Positions 48,358 to 61,779 are shown, counted from the stretch's first letter. The stretch: 64,000 nt of DNA from Welwitschia mirabilis (GCA_051453625.1 JBOZIK010000001.1:294795007-294859006), one strand, 5' to 3'. The notes: generated from the sequence alone by a model not told the origin. Numbers and translations: made by a program.

Positions 48358-48825
48358 ACAAAGATATTTTCCATTATTTTAACCTTGTAAATTTAGTATA
48401 TTATGTAGTAATACTTTATTTCAATTGGGTAATCAAATTCTTGTTTTGATCTCTATCAGATCTTACGGTTTTTATTCTTCATGGGATACAAATATAAAAT
48501 ACTATCACTAAGATATGAAGAATGAGGAAGAATTCTTTTTATCCATCTTGTCCTCCTTATCTTTTGCATAAAGAAAGTTTCATCTTTTTACCTTGAAAAC
48601 CAAATCATAATATTTCTACAGTAGAATATTCTTCATCAAGATTTTTTACAACTTAATCCTTATGATTTCTCTTAATAATTTATCATCCGTAGATGCTTCA
48701 TTTTGTAGCTAATAAAATGGTATAAGAGGGAATCAATTTTTTTTTAAATCACAACCTCAAAACCCCTTGTGAAAAACTCACAAAAAATGAAAATAGCAAA
48801 AAGATGGATAAGACAAGGAAGGAAT
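48358..48825. other. Flanking sequence between two copia elements; no gene
   Basis: The pre-insertion DNA to the right of the SIRE-like element. No motif recognised. Confidence 0.5.
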
Positions 48826-49076
48826 TGTTACATTAGCTTAGCTAATTAAAAAATAGAATATCCCATTTTCCATTTTCTATTTTTAAATTTATTCTTATTT
48901 TCAAAAATGTGTTTTTTTGGAAAATGTTAAAAGAACAACTAACACTTATTTGTTGCTAAGATTTTATTAGAAAATGTTAACATAATGGTTAATGATTTTA
49001 TAGTTTTGAGATTTGTAATCCTTATTTATATGTGAAATAATAAGATTGAATGTGTGTGAATTCTCTATTTTAATCA
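48826..49076 (+). repeat. 5' LTR of the second copia
   Basis: It starts TGTTACATTAGCTTAGC and ends TTTTAATCA. It matches 54,874-55,128 through shared blocks such as CTAATTAAAAAATAGAATAT, GGAAAATGTTAA and AGATTTGTAATCCTTATTTA. Confidence 0.87.
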
Positions 49077-49081
49077 ATAGT

Positions 49082-49094
49082 TAGTATCATAGCA
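49082..49094 (+). other. Initiator-Met primer-binding site of the second copia
   Basis: TAGTATCATAGCA matches TGGTATCAGAGCA with two substitutions, five bases after the LTR end. Confidence 0.7.
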
Positions 49095-49149
49095 AGTTAT
49101 CGAATTGAGTAAAATTATGTAAACAAGGTTGTACAATTCTTGATTAAGA

Positions 49150-50010
49150 GACTAAGAATCTTGAGTTGATTTGGAAAAGGCAAGATGTCTAGTGAAGTAT
49201 CCTTCTTTTTTGTAGAAAACTCAACCACTTTAATTACAAGTTTGAAATTATTATATGAAATCATACTTACAAGGGCATGGTCTATGGAAGGTTACCAATG
49301 AATCTCAGACAGTGACACCTATGAATGATTAGCAAATACCAAAGTGAACTACTAAGGTTAGGAGGGCTCTATTTACTCTTAAGTAGTCTATTTAAGATGA
49401 TTTTTTGCTTTAAATTATAGATTTGAAAACATCTCATGATTCTTGAAAAGTATTTGAGATATTATTCTCTAAGAATAATGCTCATTGCCTTTAACACCTA
49501 GAAAAATAAATTAGTAGTCTTAAATAAGGAGGTATGTATGTCTCCAAATATTTTTTTTTTTTGGAATGAAAAGCACTTGTCAAGAGTTATCCATTTTGAA
49601 CTAAAATAACAATCTCTCTATTACTGACTTATAGAGGCTTTAAAACAATGAACATAATGCATACATTACAATTATATCTAATTGGAAAAAACAATCATCT
49701 ATGGCAGAGCTTTAAAATCTGCTAGTGAGTTATGAGATGATACTATTAAAATTAGGCATTTTAGAATTGGTGAATAAAGAACAAGCATTGTTCTCTAATC
49801 AAGTGAGAAAAAACATTAAAAACAATATAAATTAAAATAACATGAAGTTATCATTAAAGATGCTACTCAAAATGATACCAAGGATGTAAAAATCGGAAAA
49901 GAAGTAATTTCCTATCAATGCAAACAATTAGGGAATTTTTCACATGACTACAAAGGAAAACTTATTTTTATAGAAGGAAATTAAACTACATAAAATCATG
50001 GTTGTAAAGC
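49150..50010 (+). pseudogene. Second copia gag
   Basis: Frames give RRALFTLK-like and LKTSHDS..VFEILFSKNNAH (49,430-49,480), NKLVVLNKE (49,510) and RVIHFEL. A zinc-knuckle remnant ISYQCKQLGNFSHDY lies near 49,905, with family form C..C...GHf..dC. This is the UBN2-type copia gag. It is broken by many stops. Confidence 0.75.
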
Positions 50011-51655
50011 TCATACTCAACACCAAAATAATTTTACTTCTAAGACTTGGACTCATTAGTCAAGATTGACAAACTCAGTAGAACTCGAAGTAAACTCGGG
50101 AAGGATAAAAGAGTTTTTGTTTTCATAGTTTTTTCCAAAGATTAATGGATTTTTATGCATTCTAATAGGACATAGAGCATTTTTAAATTAAACAAGTGTT
50201 GGAATTCATTAAATTAATGAATTAATGGAAAATAAAAACTATGTATGTGAAAAAAACTACCATTATGAGTCACAATTATCATGATTTAAGATTTTTAAAA
50301 AACATTTACAAGTTACAAAGGCACATAATGGTACACACCTAATTAAATGCAAAAATATTAGTAAGTCATTAAATCACTAAACTATTGGATAATATTATAA
50401 GTATATAACATGTGAAAGTGTGAAATTATCCAATAAGTTTATAACATATGAAGGTGTTCAGGATGGTGTTCTAAATTCCTAATATGTTAGGTATAAGTAT
50501 CAATAAGTTTATGGACACAAGGATATGAACTATTTATGCAAGATGAAGAGTAAGGATTGTAGTAATATTAGTGGCAACATTTTTATAACAAGAAATATGG
50601 GTAACACAATATTCAAACTAGTTAAATAATATTTTGACAAGTTCTAGGTATGTCATGATTAGTTTTATAACTAGAGTTACTATTTATATGGTTAATTTTC
50701 TACTCCATTCTTTAGATTGTGTTATGATGATTCTGGACTATTCCTTCATATTCAATGATGTTATTTTTACTTCTAGGAAAATGAAGGAAGAATGCATAGG
50801 AAAGATTGTGGCATTACAAGTAATAGAAATGATTGATATAAAGGAATACAGATCTGACTTAACACTATCAAAGTAAATAATAGCTTAAATCTCTCTTAAG
50901 AAATAAGAAAATGTTATTTATTGTGATGTATAGTATATTATGTAGTAAATTGGTCTTTTTAGGTGCTAAGATGGGAAAAGGGAAGGTTGCTAATGTTCTT
51001 TGATCTATTACTAGGATAGATATTCTATGTTGAATGGAATTTTTTATTGTCAATAAGCTATGCATGACTCAAGGATTATTATCAAGTACATAGTCATATA
51101 AAAATAAATAACATATACCTATTGATATAGTAGTTAGTATTGCTAATTAAGATAAAGATGAGACTTAAATATCATTTTTCAACATCTAATTATCATTATT
51201 TGAAGGTTTTAACATTTTTAAAGATCTAAATAACATGGTTTTTTCTTTTTTTTCTTTTTCTTTTTTGATTTTAACTTACCACAGTAAGTATAACGGTCAC
51301 AGACTCATCAGACTCACAAGACTCAGTGAACTAGATAAGTCTTGTGATTCTAGTAAGTCTGTGATTGTTGAAGTTGTCTCAGTAAGTTTACTGTGTCAAA
51401 CTTATAGTAAGCCCGTGACTTGTGAACTTGTGAGACTCATGGGACTTCCCACAAGTCTTGTAACATTGAATAAAATATAGAGAATGGAGATGAAAAAAAA
51501 GAAAATGGTAGTAGTTGTGAATATTGGGACCCATATGTAAACTTTATAAATCTTGAAGAAAAGACAAATTTGCCTTGACTTATGAAGTTTGCACCTTGCA
51601 AAATGTTACAGTTGTATATCAGAATAGTATTCATTATGAATAAATTAATTATGTT
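50011..51655. other. Unexplained 1.6-kb stretch between gag and protease of the second copia
   Basis: In related elements protease follows the zinc knuckle within a few hundred bases. Here about 1.6 kb intervenes without a protein I recognise. It contains two GACTCA-rich patches, at 50,048-50,102 and 51,284-51,450, with runs like ACTCATCAGACTCACAAGA. It may be a decayed insertion or expanded linker. Confidence 0.5.
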
Positions 51656-51990
51656 AATGATTGTATTTTTTATTTAGGCTTTTTAGATCACATGATTGGA
51701 GATAAAAAGAAATTTAGAAGCATTGGTTCATAGATAGGAAATCAAGTGGTTAACAACTAATAATTCATGCCACTCACTAAAGCACATAGAAGATTACAAG
51801 CTAAATTAAAATTTGGTAGTAATCTTGTGCTACAAGGTTTATAGCATGTTCAAAAAATGGCAAAAGATCTATTATCTAATTTACAAATAACAGAAGGAGG
51901 GCATTATGTTCTTTTTGAACCTAATGATGTGAAAATATTTTAAGATGTAAAAGTGAAAGGAATACTTGTAATGATATGTAAATGAATTAA
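51656..51990 (+). pseudogene. Second copia protease
   Basis: Near 51,680 the frame reads FLDHMIGDKKKFRSIGS, matching the DSGAShHMTgdk..F active-site neighbourhood, but the DSG itself is lost. Near 51,905 VLFEPNDVKIFQDVKVKGIL continues the usual protease to pre-integrase linker. Confidence 0.65.
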
Positions 51991-52970
51991 ATATATGTAT
52001 ATCTTATCTATAGAAGAAACATGCATAGAGAAAATTTATAAGGTTAAAACTTCTAATTTATGTCATGCATCTAATCTAGAGCATGTATGTTTAGGACATG
52101 CAAACTATGAAAATTTATAAGATATGTTTCAACAAGAATTCGTAAGAGGACTTTCTAAAATAAAGTTTTAAATAAGACACTATGTGCTTCCGGTGTCAGT
52201 TTGGAAAGGCTCATAAAATATCTTTTCAAGAATTAAAGTTTAAAGCCAGGAAACCATTACAATTAGTGCACACATATGTATTTGAAAAAATGAAGTGTTC
52301 TTCAATTACAAGAAATCTGCACATGATTACCTTTATTGATGTATTTTCTATGTATGTTTGGATTTATTTTATGAAGGAAAAATTTAAAGTTCTTAGAAAA
52401 TTTAATTTATTTCATGTAAAAGTAGAAACCTTAGTTGGATAGAAGCTTTAATGTATTAGGTCTAATAATATATCTATCAAATGAATTTGAGAAATATTTA
52501 AAGGAATATAGAATTAAGATGCAACTTAGTTATCCAAATACTATTCAATAAAATGGTGTAGGAGAGTGAAAGAATAGACATTTCAAAGAGGTTTATCACT
52601 ACTTAATGCATGCAAAAAATATTCACTTAGAATTTTGGATAGAAGCAATGGCAACTACAACTTTCATCATTAACTGCCTTTCATAAGTAAAGCTCAAGCC
52701 TCTCTCTGTATATGAGAATCTATTTGATAAGAAACTAGTTGTCAAATATTTTAAAGCTTTTGGATGTTTTTATTATGTTTTTCTTATAGAAAATCATCAT
52801 GATAAGCTTGATAAAAGGGATTGTAGATGTAATTTTTTAAGGTATGATAATCAACACAAAGATTGGAGGTGTTGTGAACCTATAAGCAATAAAATTTATG
52901 TATCATGTGATGTGGTCTTTAATGAGACATCCTCTTAATGGTTATCAAATAATGTAACATTGCTAGACTA
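51991..52970 (+). pseudogene. Second copia integrase
   Basis: The zinc-binding part reads LGHANYENL (52,097) and CFRCQFGKAHKISF (52,183). The core reads LQLVHTYVFEKM (first catalytic D changed to Y) and MITFIDVFSMYVWIYFMKEK; both sit in an open frame at 52,182-52,442. Later segments include QLSYPNTIQ, HAKNIHLEFWIEAM and VKYFKAFGCF. The role would be DNA insertion; it is inactive. Confidence 0.84.
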
Positions 52971-53299
52971 TCTAAGTTTAGAAGAAGAGATTGAAATTTG
53001 ACTAATGAAAGAAGCTTAAAAACAAGGAGAATTTGATCTTCCAAAAGTAACAACCAAGAGCTTGACGAGGAGTTACATAAAATGGTTGAAAGAATTTTTA
53101 TTTTATTTTTTTGAAACATTAATCAAATAGTGAGAAAGATCCATTTAAAAGTAGTGTCAATTATCCAAACATAGAATGTAAGAAAAAATAAGGCCCTCAC
53201 ATTTCGAGGAAGAATTTAACAATGAGGAGTTTCATCCTCAAGGATCTACAAGAATATAAAAACTAAATTCAAAATATATATTTAGTGGATTTGCTAAAC

Positions 53300-54030
53300 T
53301 TTTTGAACAAGCTAAAATAATGTAATTGCTACAGGAACCCATTTTGTATGAACAAGATTGTGGAATTAAAGAATGGAAAAATGCAATGAAGGAAAAAATT
53401 GTAGCATTAATTAAAAACTAGACATAGGAACTTGTTTCATATTCTAAAAGAGTTAAACCAATTACTTGCACATGGTTTTATAAGGTGAATATCTTATCAA
53501 ACTTATTATTAATAGATATAAATCAAGGTTAGTGGCTCAGCACTTTTCACAACAATATGGAATTGATTTTAAAGAAACTTCTAGCTCTATTGCAAAAATT
53601 ACTATAGTTCATGTGATTATTGTCCTCACAGCCAACAAAGGATGGAAGATTTAAAAAATGGACATTAAAATTCCTTCTTACATGGAGACATTGACACAAA
53701 AATTTACATGATTCATTCCCTGGGATTTGAAAATGAAAGATGATCTGAATATGTTCACAAATTACAAAAGGCTCTTTAAGAGATTAAATAAGCCCCTAGA
53801 CCTTGGTATCGTTAGATTGTAAAATTTTATATTTTAACTAGGTACAACATAATCATTATAGATTTAATGATATTTTTTAAATAAATAAGTGACAAAATAT
53901 TACTAGTTCTAATTTATGTAATAATTTAATCATTACTATAAATGACTTGATGAATGTTATGATAATCAGAAAAAATATTTCATTAAGGTTTAAAATGAAA
54001 TAACTTGGAGAGCTAACATATTTTTGTGTC
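53300..54030 (+). pseudogene. Second copia reverse transcriptase
   Basis: It starts with IKEWKNAMKEKIVALIKN (53,360), then PITCTWFYKV, SRLVAQHFSQQYGIDFKET (53,525-53,580) and WKMDIK. The YVDD box is represented by YVII near 53,920, so the catalytic aspartates are gone. GELTYFCVIKV follows at 54,007. Confidence 0.83.
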
Positions 54031-54194
54031 ATAAAGGTAAGTCATTGTAATAAAGGATTATTCTTATGTTATAAAAAATATGCTTTTGACTTACTTTATA
54101 AATTTGATATGAAGAATTATACATCTATATTAGCTCCTTATGATACTAACAATAACTTGAGACAAGATGATAGTGAATTACTTAATGATGGGAG

Positions 54195-54870
54195 TATGTA
54201 TCAAAGACTAGTATGAGGATTGATTTATCTAACAATGACATCTCATAACATTACTTTTTTTCTTGTGTTATAAGCAGGTTCTGCATAGTTCATTAAAGTT
54301 ACATCTTAAGGAATCTCATTATATTCTTCAATATATCAAAAAAAACTATTGACTATGGAATTTTCTATGAAAAATAGTATTCATGTCAATTGGTTGGTTT
54401 TTGTAATGATAATTTTACAAGAGATTTATCTATGTTAAAATCAAGTTCTAGATATGTATTTAGTCTCAAGTATAATAACTTTTATGATGCACCAATAGAC
54501 AACCAATAGTCTTACTCTTAACAACAAAGACAAAGTATAGAGCAGTAGCCATGACAGCTCAAGAATATGTGTGGCTTTTTTAATTAATGGTAGATATGAA
54601 TTAGTTTAATAATGATGCTATGAAACTATATTATAATAATCTAAAGGAAATATACATAACTGAAAATCCTATGTTTCATGCCAAAATGAAGCACACTGAA
54701 GTGCACTGCCACTTTATAAGGGAAAAAGTTTTGATTAATATTATAGTGATTATTCCAATAAAAAATAATATGCAGATAGTAGATATCCTTACAAAAGGAA
54801 TAAATCTCTTAAAATTTATCAGTTTTAGGCAAAAATTAGGTGTGATCAGTGAAGGTGCTATGCTAAGAGG
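54195..54870 (+). pseudogene. Second copia RNase H
   Basis: YQRLV.GLIYL near 54,200 and LHLKESHYILQYIKK near 54,300 lead into an open frame at 54,620-54,889. That frame has ENPMFHAKMKHTEVHCHFIR and VDILTKGINLLKFISFRQKL, the C-terminal hallmark of copia pol (NPvfHaRTKHIEv.yHF.RE; aDi.TKgL....F...r..Lg). Confidence 0.87.
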
Positions 54871-54873
54871 GAG
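54865..54873 (+). other. Polypurine tract of the second copia (AAGAGGGAG)
   Basis: A purine run ending immediately at the 3' LTR start TGTTAGG. Confidence 0.8.
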
Positions 54874-55128
54874 TGTTAGGTTAGCTTAACTAATTAAAAA
54901 ATAGAATATGTCCATTGTGCATTTTCTATTTTTTGAGTCCCTTTCTGTTTTCATGATGTATTTGTTTGGAAAATGTTAACAAGATAGTTAACACTTATAT
55001 ATTACTAAGAATTTGTTAGAAAATATTAACAAAACGATTAATGATTTTCCATTTCTAAGATTTGTAATCCTTATTTATATGTGAAATAAGAAGATTAAAT
55101 GTATGTGAGTGTTCTATTTTACTTTACA
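54874..55128 (+). repeat. 3' LTR of the second copia
   Basis: It starts TGTTAGGTTAGCTTAAC and ends ACTTTACA. Homologous to 48,826-49,076. Confidence 0.87.
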
Positions 55129-55899
55129 AGAGGTACATAGCATATCTATATGTTTTAAATGATTATTAATTCTTTTGGTTCTTATTCATTTAGCTAAAAT
55201 CAATGAAAATACACTCTACAAACATGATGAAGCAAAATATAATAGATGATGAAGAAAAATCCTAGTTCATACAACCTATTCTTAAAGGTAAAGAACCAAA
55301 GGCTAAAAAGCACAAGAAACATAAAGCCTTAATGAAGACAAGCTTTCATCTAATCATTGATAAAGTGACAAAAAATTATAGATCAAGAATGTATTAAGAA
55401 ATGCATAGAATTTGTATCTAAAATAAACACTCTAAAACATAAAATAATAAATAGTTTTCTCCTTATCTTTCCTAAAAAAATAATTAAAATATTTTAGTGG
55501 CAATAACTTCTAGTTATTTATCAGTTGAAACACTACATTTGAGTATGACATTAAAGAGTTGAATGCTCAATAACTCTTAAAATCTTCACTAGTTGCATCT
55601 CATCCTGGGTGTGCATATCATAATCTAGTTTTATCCATTGTATCAATGGGAAGGACTACCTAGAGATCCTTCTAGTTGCTAAGATTTCATCTAAAGGTTT
55701 TCATTATTTTATACAACTTGAAACTATGAGGATGCTTATATACAACATAGAATCACATAAATCGCATGGCATCATAGAGCTCTCACAAAGTTTTAAAATG
55801 TAAGTCAATCTTGACACATCAAAGAAAATTCCCTTTAATTTTCTATTTCCTTATGTTTTTTCATAATGATTTTGTTTTACAACATAACATTTAATGACG
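55129..55899. other. No gene recognised
   Basis: AT-rich DNA between the second copia and the possible LINE remnant. It may include the decayed 3' end of that LINE; no motif is clear. Confidence 0.4.
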
Positions 55900-56800
55900 A
55901 TTTTTAATTATGGAGGGGTTGATGAATTATTAAGATATAAAATGACATAATCAATTAGGAGTAAAAAGCCTTAACAAATTCTAAAATAATAGTCATAAGT
56001 AATTGCACCCCCTCGGACAGTTACTTATATTAATAAAAGAGATGTGGATGCATTTACACTTTAAAGAATTCATCTTTGAAGCATTATCATAAATTAATCT
56101 TTGTGATGAACTCTAATGGCTTAATATTGAAGAGTAGTCACTATGAAAATTGAAATTTTCATTTCATAACTAAAGCTATCAAAAGTTTCCTTTTTATGCT
56201 AATCTTGGCATCAGCATTTTCATGGAAAAGGAAGACCTTCCAATAGAATAATATATCATCCTGTCTTAACACTGAGATCAACTCTATTTTGGAGGATGAT
56301 AGTCTCTAGATAAGATAGAATATTTACATATGAAAAAGACATTGTAACCAACTCCATAACTCCATAGCTAAATTATAATTTTAAAAAACATATCGAAAAA
56401 TATCTTCACATTGACAAGTAGGACCAGTAGGTTGAGAGATTCCTAAATTCATAAGATGATGACAAATAGGTAGTCCTTTATAAATAAAACACCAATAAAC
56501 GATTTTATATTTTAGCTAGGCTTTAAATTTTCAAAGAGTATAAACATTTCTTTTCCTTTATCTTCCACCAAATCTTAATTCCATTTACCATTCAAATACT
56601 ATTAAGTAGGATAAAAAGTATTATCTTGTATCTTGGTTATGATACCCTCTTGTCTCTTATCCTAATTAAGCACTATATTTTTTCCTATTTTATTTTCTCT
56701 TTCTTTCTTCTTTAATATTATTACCTAATAGACATAGTAGGACCTAGGATCAAATTTTACTTATCCCTCTATTAGCATTTTTATATTTTGAGAAAAACAA
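55900..56800 (-). pseudogene. Probable LINE (non-LTR) pol C-terminal remnant
   Basis: On the minus strand 56,390-56,520 frames give IKSFIW-like, YKGLPICHHLMNLGISQ, PTGPTCQCEDIFRYVF and LAMELWSWL. This order resembles the zinc-binding domain at the end of plant LINE reverse transcriptases (lP....l...g......C..C....E...H.f..C..a..vW). The cysteines are only partly preserved, and I find no convincing RT core next to it. Treat as a weak call. Confidence 0.4.
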
Positions 56801-56999
56801 ATCATATTATTATTATATATTTAAATAAAGTTAATTCCTAGATTATTTTGGTTTATAAATAATAATAATGTCATAAATTTGTATCCTTCATTTCATCGTA
56901 GTTTTTTATCACATAGAAGATATCTTATAAAATGTTGAAGAGATGTAAATTTATTATAGACATACATGAATAAGTTTAAGGATAATACCTAATTAATAT

Positions 57000-59900
57000 C
57001 ATAGGAGGATGCAACTCCCATTAGTGGCATTCCAACTCGATATTAAGCCACTATCTGGATGTGAGTTGATTCTACTTCAGGTTTTAAACTATACAAATAT
57101 GGCTAGGCTCAACTCTGTAGGCTTACACGTCACCTCGATGTATCCCCAATATAGGTGACAGGTGGTACATGAGGTAGATGCATGCTTACAAATAACCCTA
57201 GCTTTCTTGAAACATTTCCAATATGCAACATGATCCATCGATATCAAGGACTCGAGATATTAAGTTAGAGTAAGTTCATTTATGGGTAGGGCAGAAGAGT
57301 AGTGATCAAATCCACTTCTAGAAGGGTATTATTAAAAAAATTTAATGCAGTCCACCTTAATGATGAAATCTAAGTGTGAGGATGATCATTATTATAATTA
57401 TCTTAATTTAATTCTATTCAATGAATACACCACATAAATGCATGCATATAATTATAATTAATGTAGATATTTAATATCTTATGTACCTAATTATGATAAT
57501 TCTAATTATTATTAGATTCATTTCATAGAAATAATCATAAAAATAAAACAAGCATACCAGACCATCTCTATATTCAATGTTACAATAATGAAAATCTAAA
57601 TAAAAGTAATATTCTTTTCTTTTCTATCTAAATAAAGGAGATATCATTTTTTTATTATTTTTAATAATAATAAAAATACTTAAAATGTATCAAATCAAAA
57701 CTTAATAATGTACCTAAAGAAACTAAAATATGCCTAAAGCTATGTCAATCCTAGAAAAATTTTTCCATTCTCACTTAACAATCTCTATGGATTTGGTGCA
57801 ATGAAGCTAAACAAAAGAAAGTATGGCTCAAGCATAATTGTTAAGATATAACTCATTATCTAAGATTCATATGACTCTATTATAACTCCATAAAGTAAGT
57901 GATAAGCCAAAGAATATTTACATTACCTAAACTACTAAGGTTAAACTTTTATAAGCATACACATTCAAACTAAGATAAAGAAAAAAAGGTAAAAGTGGTA
58001 TTTCTATAAATAAACTATTATTTGTAAGTAATTTAACTTAAATTTATTGATATAAACATATTTTACATACTTAAATTTCCTATAAAATTTCATGTAATAA
58101 TTTTTTATATAATTTAAAACATTAATTATAACATTTTTAGGCTCTAAGGAGACAATATAACCAATAATTAATTAATCATAACGCAACAAAATAAATTATA
58201 AGAGTTTTCCAGAAATGAGATACATAATAGGATCATGAGGATATAGCTTAAACTATCTTGGAATTATAAAAATATTATTTTTAAGGTCATCATTTAGGGT
58301 TAAAAATTATCAAATTTTCTAAAATTACAGTCCTACCATACTACATTAAAATGACCACAACTTTTAAAATACTTTGATTTTTTAAATTATTCAAGATGTT
58401 TGGAAAGGTTATTTGATTTTTTATAAATTAGATGCTCAAGTATGTAGATGCCATAATAGATAGATACAAAAACATAAATTAATTTCTTACTATTTTATGC
58501 ATTTATTTTTAAATATTTTTAATAAATAAATTTTTTAAAAATAATTACACATCAAAAAAATATTATTTTACATTTCATATCTATAGCGTAATCTTAGACT
58601 TACAAGAAAGCACTCACTAATTTATACCTACTAATTAATAATCTATAGTATTTTTATCCCTTGCTGTTATTTTGGACATTTAACATTTGCTAGAAACATA
58701 TAGTAGAGCTTCAACAACTAATTATAAAATAATTTGAATCAGTAAAATAATGAATACAGTAGATAAACTCATCATTTATAATATAAGTTTACTAAATACT
58801 AGTAACAATTAATTTAGGAAGAAAAATCAAATCAATTCATAGAAGCATTTACATTGAGCCTTATGATTACCTTGAAGGAGTACTAGCCTAAAAGATATTT
58901 TTGAGGATTAGAATTTACCCCTAATAATATGGATCTAATGCATAATAGATACAAATAAAATATTAAAATAAACATGGCATCCAAATTTATTTTTTTACTA
59001 ATAGTAAGTCCCGTGGTCACTTGGCTATAATCATCCATTGGTAACCTTCATCACCAAGCACAAGAGACACTTCATATCTCTCTAGTGTCTTAATGAGAGC
59101 CAATAAGAGGGAATTATATTTTATAACATAATTACATAAAAATAATAAATAATTCCCTAATGTAATATCACATCATCCTATTAAAATCTTAAAAATAGAT
59201 TATATGGACAATAAGAATAAAGAGCTTACTTAGGAAGATTAGTAAGTTCTTAATAGTTAAAGATTGATAAAGATCCAAGCTCAAGAGTTTCTTAGCTCCA
59301 AGCTTTCAACCTCCAAGATCCACAAGTAAGAGAATGAAAAAAAGAGAGAAAAAAAAGGTAATGCACTTGTATAGAAAAATGGAAATTATCTTCTCTTTGT
59401 AAGAGAGGATAGGATCTCTATATATAGATAAACAAAGGAAATAACTTAAGATTCTAAAATCACATGATTTAGCATTTATAAGTGGAATGAGTAATAAGTG
59501 ACATTGGAGTATAAAAAGATATCATATTTATGACTCATGCACCTAACTTGAGTGAGTAGTATTCTTGCTTTAATTCTCAAAGTTAATTACAGGTATCATT
59601 TCCTTATGCTAGCTTCTTCTTAATCTTTCATAAGATCATAAGTAAGTTTAATTCATCTAAGACATTCATTAAAAGAATAAATTCATAATTTCAAAATTGT
59701 CATGTAGCATAATAATGTAAACTCTTTAATTCTAGTGAATAAAATAATAAATATATTATGAACCAAGTTTTCTCACATATCTCAAGAAGATGAAAGTCAT
59801 GGTAGATTAAATCTACACATTTATCATTCTTGTTTCTAGGTAAGAGTGCATGTACTTAATCATATGCTCATTTAGTTCATAATGCATGAAATCTATCAAT

Positions 59901-60283
59901 CACATAACACAAGGAATAAAATTTCAATTCATAATATAGTACACCTATTACATTTATCAAGAATTCAAATGAGTAAATAAGATGAAAAATATATTATTAT
60001 ATCTTTCTAAAAATTTTAATTTATTAATTTTATTATGTGATTTTAATTCCTCACATAATGAAGTTATCTAATTTTAAATGTTTAAATAGATTTATTCATA
60101 AAAACCTTTTAACATAATTTTTATCATATTCATGGCAAATTATGAAAATTACAAATTAAGGTTAATTTAAAATGCAATTTTATTTTAATAAAGACTTTAA
60201 ATAAGGGTAATTAATAATTTATTTAAAATCTTAATATACTTAATATCAAAGTAATTAAGGTTTACAAAATATGGGATATGACA
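57000..60283 (-). repeat. 3' LTR of a Tekay/Del-like chromovirus, left edge approximate
   Basis: The right edge is sharp: the minus strand starts TGTCATATCCCATATTTTG right after a polypurine tract, and TGTCATA.CCC is the usual Tekay/Del LTR start. The LTR would be about 3.2 kb, normal for this lineage. The left 300 bases (57,000-57,300) are less AT-rich and look like the U5 end. The partner LTR is beyond the window, so the left edge (a TG near 56,933 is possible) cannot be verified. Confidence 0.65.
59418..59427 (-). promoter_or_regulatory. Putative TATA box of the chromovirus LTR (CTATATATAG)
   Basis: The palindromic CTATATATAG is flanked in minus sense by a GAGATCCTATCCTCTCTTAC pyrimidine-rich stretch, a plausible transcription start, about 860 bp into the LTR. 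Confidence 0.5.
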
Positions 60284-60295
60284 TCCTTCCCTACT
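60284..60295 (-). other. Polypurine tract of the chromovirus
   Basis: Plus TCCTTCCCTACT reads AGTAGGGAAGGA on the minus strand, directly before the LTR start TGTCATATCCC. Confidence 0.8.
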
Positions 60296-60369
60296 TAGAC
60301 TAATTCATACATATAAATCAATATACATAAAGAGCTTAAGAACAACTAACTATATATTATGATATTTAA

Positions 60370-61640
60370 AAATATTTGGGTATTAATTTTTCATTATTTC
60401 CTCTAACTCCCAAGTAATTTCATCAAGACTATGATTACTCCACTTTATCTTTACTTATTAAATCTACCTGTTTCATAAATTGATAGTTTATTAGTTTAGC
60501 ACTACTTTTGGATTCTCTGTAGTCAAGCAAACTAGTTTTACCTAAATATGAAACTAATTTAATACATGAAAAGGATATATGATATACTTTTTTATCATAC
60601 TTACATGAAAAAGCATGTGTAAGAATCGAGAAGGTATAATAAGATTATATGTAATAGGCCTAACTCTTTCTAATATTTCAAATGATCTAATAAATCAAGA
60701 AGTTTATTTTAATCTCTTAACTTATTTTATTACTAATTTCATTGGTGACACTTTAAGAAAAAGATGATCACCTATTTTGAACTTAAGATTTCTTCTTTAA
60801 TGGTCTACATACATCTTTTATCTATCTACTACTTCTTTGAGTCCATCCTTAATGATCCTCATTTTACTTTTCATTTCTTATAACATTTCTAGTTATATCA
60901 TTAATTTTTCTTAAGATTTTGTTTATGAAGTGCATGATCTACATTTTCTATCACATAGGGCTTCAAATGGATCCATTTAAATAGAACCCTTATAACTATG
61001 ATTATATGCAAATTCTACCAATGTTACATACTCTTTCCAATTCTTAGGATTATTAACATGCTCTAATAATATATTCTAAAAATTGATTAACTATTTTTTT
61101 CTAAATATCTATTTGAGGATGAAATGTAGTGCTTATATTTAACCTGGTTTTTAAAACCATTTGTAGTTCTTATCAAAACTTAGAAGTAAATTTTAAATCT
61201 TTATTGGAAATAATTACTAAATAAACATCATGCATCTGAATAAATTTTTAAATATATACTTTAGCTATATACTTTACATCATAAGTATATTTTACTAGAG
61301 TGAAATTTATTAACTTATTTATTTATAAATTATTATCATAATAGAGTCCTTACCTCTTTAAGTTTTTGAAAGTCTTATAATAAAGTCCATGCAAGTCACA
61401 TCCCATTATATTCTTAAGTATCATAAGGATAAAGTACTCCTAATGAATTTTTATGTTTACTTTAACTTGTTGATAATTAAGACATCTTAAAACAAATTTT
61501 GCTATATCCTTTTTTATCCCTAATCACCAAAATTTTTGTTTCATGTTTTAATACATTTTAATTTCTCTAGGAGGACTTGCTATAGGTGGATTATGAAATT
61601 CAAATATTAGCTTATGCTTAATTCCATCTAAATTACAAAC
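60370..61640 (-). pseudogene. Chromovirus integrase with C-terminal chromodomain
   Basis: The chromodomain end at 60,372-60,480 reads VKIKWSNHSLDEITWELEEI, then MKN and YPNIF, the family form being VkV.WrNhs.eEaTWE.E..M...YP.LF. The integrase core includes YDVKYIAKVYI, HDVYLVIISNKDLKFTSKF (S.RDpkFtSrFW), TRLNISTTFHPQ and FAYNHSYKGSI-like frames near 61,000, with DPFEALCDRK. The chromodomain defines chromoviruses and is thought to steer integration to heterochromatin. All frames are broken. Confidence 0.87.
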
Positions 61641-61779
61641 CAAAAATCTTCCCTTGAATTTGATAATACTATTTGAATCAATACTAAAGTGCTATGAATC
61701 TATTAATTTCTAACTGGTCCTTTAATTTTTAACAATTCTCATCTTTTTTTTATCCCTCTAACATAATGGTAGAAATTTG

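Larger units (their letters stand above)
48826..55128 (+). mobile_element. Second Ty1/copia element with short LTRs
   Basis: LTRs of about 250 bp (48,826-49,076 and 54,874-55,128) enclose an initiator-Met primer site, gag, protease, integrase, reverse transcriptase and RNase H in copia order on the plus strand, with a polypurine tract before the 3' LTR. Flanking bases (GGAAT left, AGAGG right) do not match, so the target duplication is lost or one edge is misjudged. All genes are interrupted. About 1.6 kb between gag and protease is unexplained. Confidence 0.85.
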
